Part shown: positions 5,948 through 8,509 of the stretch, piece by piece
Position numbering within the stretch: the stretch's first letter is position 1
How the letters are laid out: each line of letters begins with the position of its first letter
DNA from: an uncultured Pseudomonadota bacterium
GTDB lineage: Bacteria > Pseudomonadota > Gammaproteobacteria > Burkholderiales > Rhodocyclaceae
Direction: 5' to 3'
DNA length: 8,509 bases
Assembly (NCBI GenBank): GCA_903939665.1
Contig: CAJAHZ010000271.1
Coordinates: 1 to 8,509 of the forward strand
Program-made: the position numbers and the translations under genes
The notes under the pieces: model-generated
Seen by the model: the letters and a program-made list of their open reading frames with translations, nothing else
What the model was told of the DNA's origin: nothing
The model's database searches: none

Positions 5948-8509
5948 ATGTTGCAGAGTGTCGATGAGGCGGGTGCGAATCAACTCGGTGCAGTGATCGC
6001 GCAAATCGTGAGCAAACTGCCTGATGATCAGGTCGCTGCTGTTGAAGCATTCGCCCGTCAGTATTTCAGACAGGTCGACCAGGAGGATATGGCCGAGCGT
6101 CAGGTGCACGATCTCTATGGCGTGGTGCTCAGTCATTGGAATTTTTCCCGAAAATACACCGGCGGCAGCCGGATCCGGGTCTACAACCCCCGCCTTGAAG
6201 AGCACGGCTGGGAATCAACCCATACCGTGATCGAGATCGTTAGCGACGACATGCCCTTCCTGGTCGATTCGATCGGCATGGAAGTCAATCGTCAGGGGCT
6301 GACCCTGCACCTGATCATTCACCCGGTGATGAAGGTGGTGCGCGACAAGGCCGGCCAGTTTGTCCGGTTTGCCGCCGAGGGCGTCGGCGAAGAAGGCGGC
6401 TACGAGTCGATCATTCACGTTGAGGTTGATCGGCGGACCGAACCGGCTCATCTTGAAGCATTGCAGTGTGGCCTTGAACTGGCGCTTGGCGACGTTCGCG
6501 CTGCGGTCGGCGACTGGCCGGCAATGTGCGGGCGGCTCAGGGAGATCGCTGCCGAGGCCGAGCGCAATGCGCCGCACGACGAAGACTTCGGCGAGGCCAC
6601 GGCTTTTCTGCAATGGCTGGCGGAGGATAACTTCGTTCTGCTTGGCTGCAGGGATTACGATCTGCTGACCGAGAGGGCGGAGAATGAGCTGCATATTCGT
6701 GCCGGCTCGGGGCTTGGCATTCTTCGCGAAACGGGCCAGGAAAGCCGCTCCACTTCCTTTGCCGCGCTGGCGCCCGAACTCAAGGCGCTGGCCAGCCATC
6801 CCACGTTGCTGACGATTACCAAGTCGAATACCCGCTCGCGGGTGCACCGCCCCGGTTACATGGATTATGTCGGCGTCAAGATGTTCGATGCGCAAGGCCG
6901 CGTCGTCGGCGAGCGCCGCCTGCTGGGTTTGCTGACATCAACGGCCTACAACACCAATCCACTGCGCATTCCCCTGTTGCGCCGCAAACTGGAAAGCGTC
7001 ATCAGCCGCGCCGGGTTTTTGCCCAAGAGCCACGCGGCAAAAGAGCTTGCCACGATTCTTGAGCAGTATCCGCGCGACGAGCTTTTCCAGATCTCCGTTG
7101 ATGAGCTTTATCACAACGCCATGGGGATCCTGCGCCTCGGCGAGCGCCAGCGCATCCGGCTTTTCGTGCGCTGCGATACCTTTGCCCGCTTCGTGTCGTG
7201 CCTGATCTATGTGCCGCGTGAAAACTACAACACCGAGCAGCGTCAGCGCATGCAGACGGTCATGATGGAAGCCTTCGACGGCGTTTCGAGCGAGTTCGAG
7301 GTGCGCTTTTCCGAATCCGCATTGGCGCGTATTTTCATCATTGTCAGAACGGCGGGCGGCAGCATCCCCGCTTACGATGTGCGCGAACTCGAAGCGCGGC
7401 TGGTGCGCGCCACAAGGCGTTGGGAGGATGATCTGCAGCAGGCGCTGATCGAGCAGTGTGGCGAGGAGCGCGGCATGTTCCTGAACAGCCGCTATGAAAA
7501 TGCCTTTCCTGCCGGCTACCGCGAAGATTATCCGGCGCGTGTCGCGGTGCATGACATTGAGCAGATCGAGTCGCTTGGCGCAGGCGATGGTTTGCGCATG
7601 AGCCTTTACGTGCCGCTTGAGGCATCGCCCGGCCAATTGCGTTTCAAGATTTTTCGCGCCAATGCCCCGGTAGCGCTCTCGTCAAGCTTGCCGATGCTTG
7701 AGCACATGGGCGTCCGGGTAATCGAAGAGCGGCCGGCGCGGATCGAAATTCGCGGTGGTCGACCGGTATGGGTTCATGACTTCGGCATGACTTGCGCTGG
7801 CGCGGAAGAAATGGATATCGACCGCCTGCGCCCGTTGTTTCAGGAGGCTTTTCAGCGGGCCTGGGAAGGCGCAATCGAAAATGACGATTTCAACCGGCTG
7901 ACCTTGCTGGCCGGGCTCGACTGGCGTGAAGTCAGCGTCCTGCGCGCCTACGCCAAATATATGCGACAGGCGACCTTCACTTTCAGCCAGTCGTACATGG
8001 AGCAGACGCTCGCCAGCCACCCGCAACTGGCGCGCCGGCTGGTCGAGCTGTTCAAGCTGCGTTTCGACCCGGCAGAGGCGCTGGAGCGCGGCGCGCGCGG
8101 CGACCGGCTGGTTGGCGAGATCAATATCACGCTCGATGGCGTTGCCAATCTCGACGAGGACCGCATCCTTCGTCAGTTCTTGGCGATGATTCTGGCGACG
8201 GTGCGCAGCAACTACTTTCAGCGTGCTGGCAATGGACAACCAAAGTCCTACATTTCCTTCAAGTTCGACCCGGCAAAGATTCCGAATCTGCCCGAGCCGC
8301 GACCGATGTTCGAGATCTACGTTTATTCGCCGCGCTTCGAAGGCGTGCACCTGCGCGGTGGCAAGGTGGCGCGCGGCGGGTTGCGCTGGTCGGATCGCAT
8401 GGAGGACTTTCGTACCGAGGTGCTTGGCCTGGTCAAGGCGCAGATGGTCAAGAATGCGGTGATCGTGCCGGTGGGCTCGAAGGGCGGTTTTGTCGTCAAG
8501 AATCCGCCA
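5948..8509 (+). CDS. gdhB: NAD-specific glutamate dehydrogenase, large (about 180 kDa) type, 3' end outside the window
   Basis: This enzyme oxidatively deaminates L-glutamate to 2-oxoglutarate and ammonium with NAD+, mainly for amino acid catabolism. ATG 5948 has AGGAG at 5937-5941, 6 nt upstream. The frame is open to the last base, giving 854 residues of an expected roughly 1600. The N-terminal half is the regulatory ACT-like part of the large bacterial family; DDMPFLVDSIG at 100-110 is its hallmark. FDPAKIPNLPEPRPMFEIYV leads into the catalytic domain, which begins with RGGLRWSDR at 809-817 and continues KAQMVKNAVIVPVGSKGGF (830-848), containing the glutamate-binding and catalytic Lys region and the glycine-rich segment. 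No frameshift was seen. It diverges from the nucleotidyltransferase gene. The Rossmann NAD-binding part lies beyond the edge and could not be inspected. Family identity is very secure. The symbol follows Pseudomonas use. Confidence 0.96.
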   Translation, partial: MLQSVDEAGANQLGAVIAQIVSKLPDDQVAAVEAFARQYFRQVDQEDMAERQVHDLYGVVLSHWNFSRKYTGGSRIRVYNPRLEEHGWESTHTVIEIVSDDMPFLVDSIGMEVNRQGLTLHLIIHPVMKVVRDKAGQFVRFAAEGVGEEGGYESIIHVEVDRRTEPAHLEALQCGLELALGDVRAAVGDWPAMCGRLREIAAEAERNAPHDEDFGEATAFLQWLAEDNFVLLGCRDYDLLTERAENELHIRAGSGLGILRETGQESRSTSFAALAPELKALASHPTLLTITKSNTRSRVHRPGYMDYVGVKMFDAQGRVVGERRLLGLLTSTAYNTNPLRIPLLRRKLESVISRAGFLPKSHAAKELATILEQYPRDELFQISVDELYHNAMGILRLGERQRIRLFVRCDTFARFVSCLIYVPRENYNTEQRQRMQTVMMEAFDGVSSEFEVRFSESALARIFIIVRTAGGSIPAYDVRELEARLVRATRRWEDDLQQALIEQCGEERGMFLNSRYENAFPAGYREDYPARVAVHDIEQIESLGAGDGLRMSLYVPLEASPGQLRFKIFRANAPVALSSSLPMLEHMGVRVIEERPARIEIRGGRPVWVHDFGMTCAGAEEMDIDRLRPLFQEAFQRAWEGAIENDDFNRLTLLAGLDWREVSVLRAYAKYMRQATFTFSQSYMEQTLASHPQLARRLVELFKLRFDPAEALERGARGDRLVGEINITLDGVANLDEDRILRQFLAMILATVRSNYFQRAGNGQPKSYISFKFDPAKIPNLPEPRPMFEIYVYSPRFEGVHLRGGKVARGGLRWSDRMEDFRTEVLGLVKAQMVKNAVIVPVGSKGGFVVKNPP

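Noticed and set aside
5498..6205. A 235-codon minus-strand open frame spanning the divergent gap
   Set aside because: It overlaps the start of the nucleotidyltransferase gene in another frame and the glutamate dehydrogenase start antisense; it has no ribosome site or domain.
6215..8350. Three long minus-strand open frames (6215-6895, 6938-7636, 7682-8350)
   Set aside because: All lie antisense to the glutamate dehydrogenase gene, whose plus-strand frame is continuous and strongly conserved.

Overview
The window looks like a piece of a betaproteobacterial chromosome, most likely Rhodocyclales (Azoarcus/Dechloromonas-like). That placement rests on remembered resemblance of the large glutamate dehydrogenase, the soluble chemoreceptor and the CBS/nucleotidyltransferase protein, not on any search. 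It divides into an accessory left part (about 1-2160) and a conserved right part (about 2160-8509).

Left part. A class II Fic-domain protein with an N-terminal winged helix (130-1491, +) sits behind a promoter covered by four copies of a 10-bp operator-like word, two of which form a perfect palindrome over the probable -10 box. Its Fic motif has Gln where the catalytic His belongs. Downstream is a short scrap of an IS1182-type transposase (1541-1741, +), then a convergent small gene of unknown function (1728-1940, -) with an excellent ribosome binding site and a perfect 8-bp inverted repeat just upstream of it. A 131-bp element with 25-bp imperfect terminal inverted repeats (2028-2158) follows. 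No other genes are supported between 1492 and 2215.

Right part. A strong bidirectional terminator (2164-2187) closes a minus-strand pair. The upstream gene (3829-5694) is a degenerate cNMP-binding, two-CBS, DUF294/GlnD-like nucleotidyltransferase protein. The downstream gene (2216-3742) is a soluble methyl-accepting chemotaxis protein with a C-terminal Cache-like sensor module. Diverging from them across a 253-bp regulatory gap is the large NAD-dependent glutamate dehydrogenase (5948 to the window edge, +), which continues past the end and is seen for 854 residues.

How they may fit together (inference): the right part pairs a nitrogen/carbon node enzyme with a putative nucleotidyltransferase signalling protein and a cytoplasmic chemoreceptor, so sensing of metabolic state is a plausible shared theme. 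The left part looks like an autoregulated Fic locus set in a zone of mobile-element debris. Nothing here proves an undescribed system. The best leads are the Fic operator array with its His-to-Gln enzyme, and the 131-bp inverted-repeat element next to the small orphan gene.
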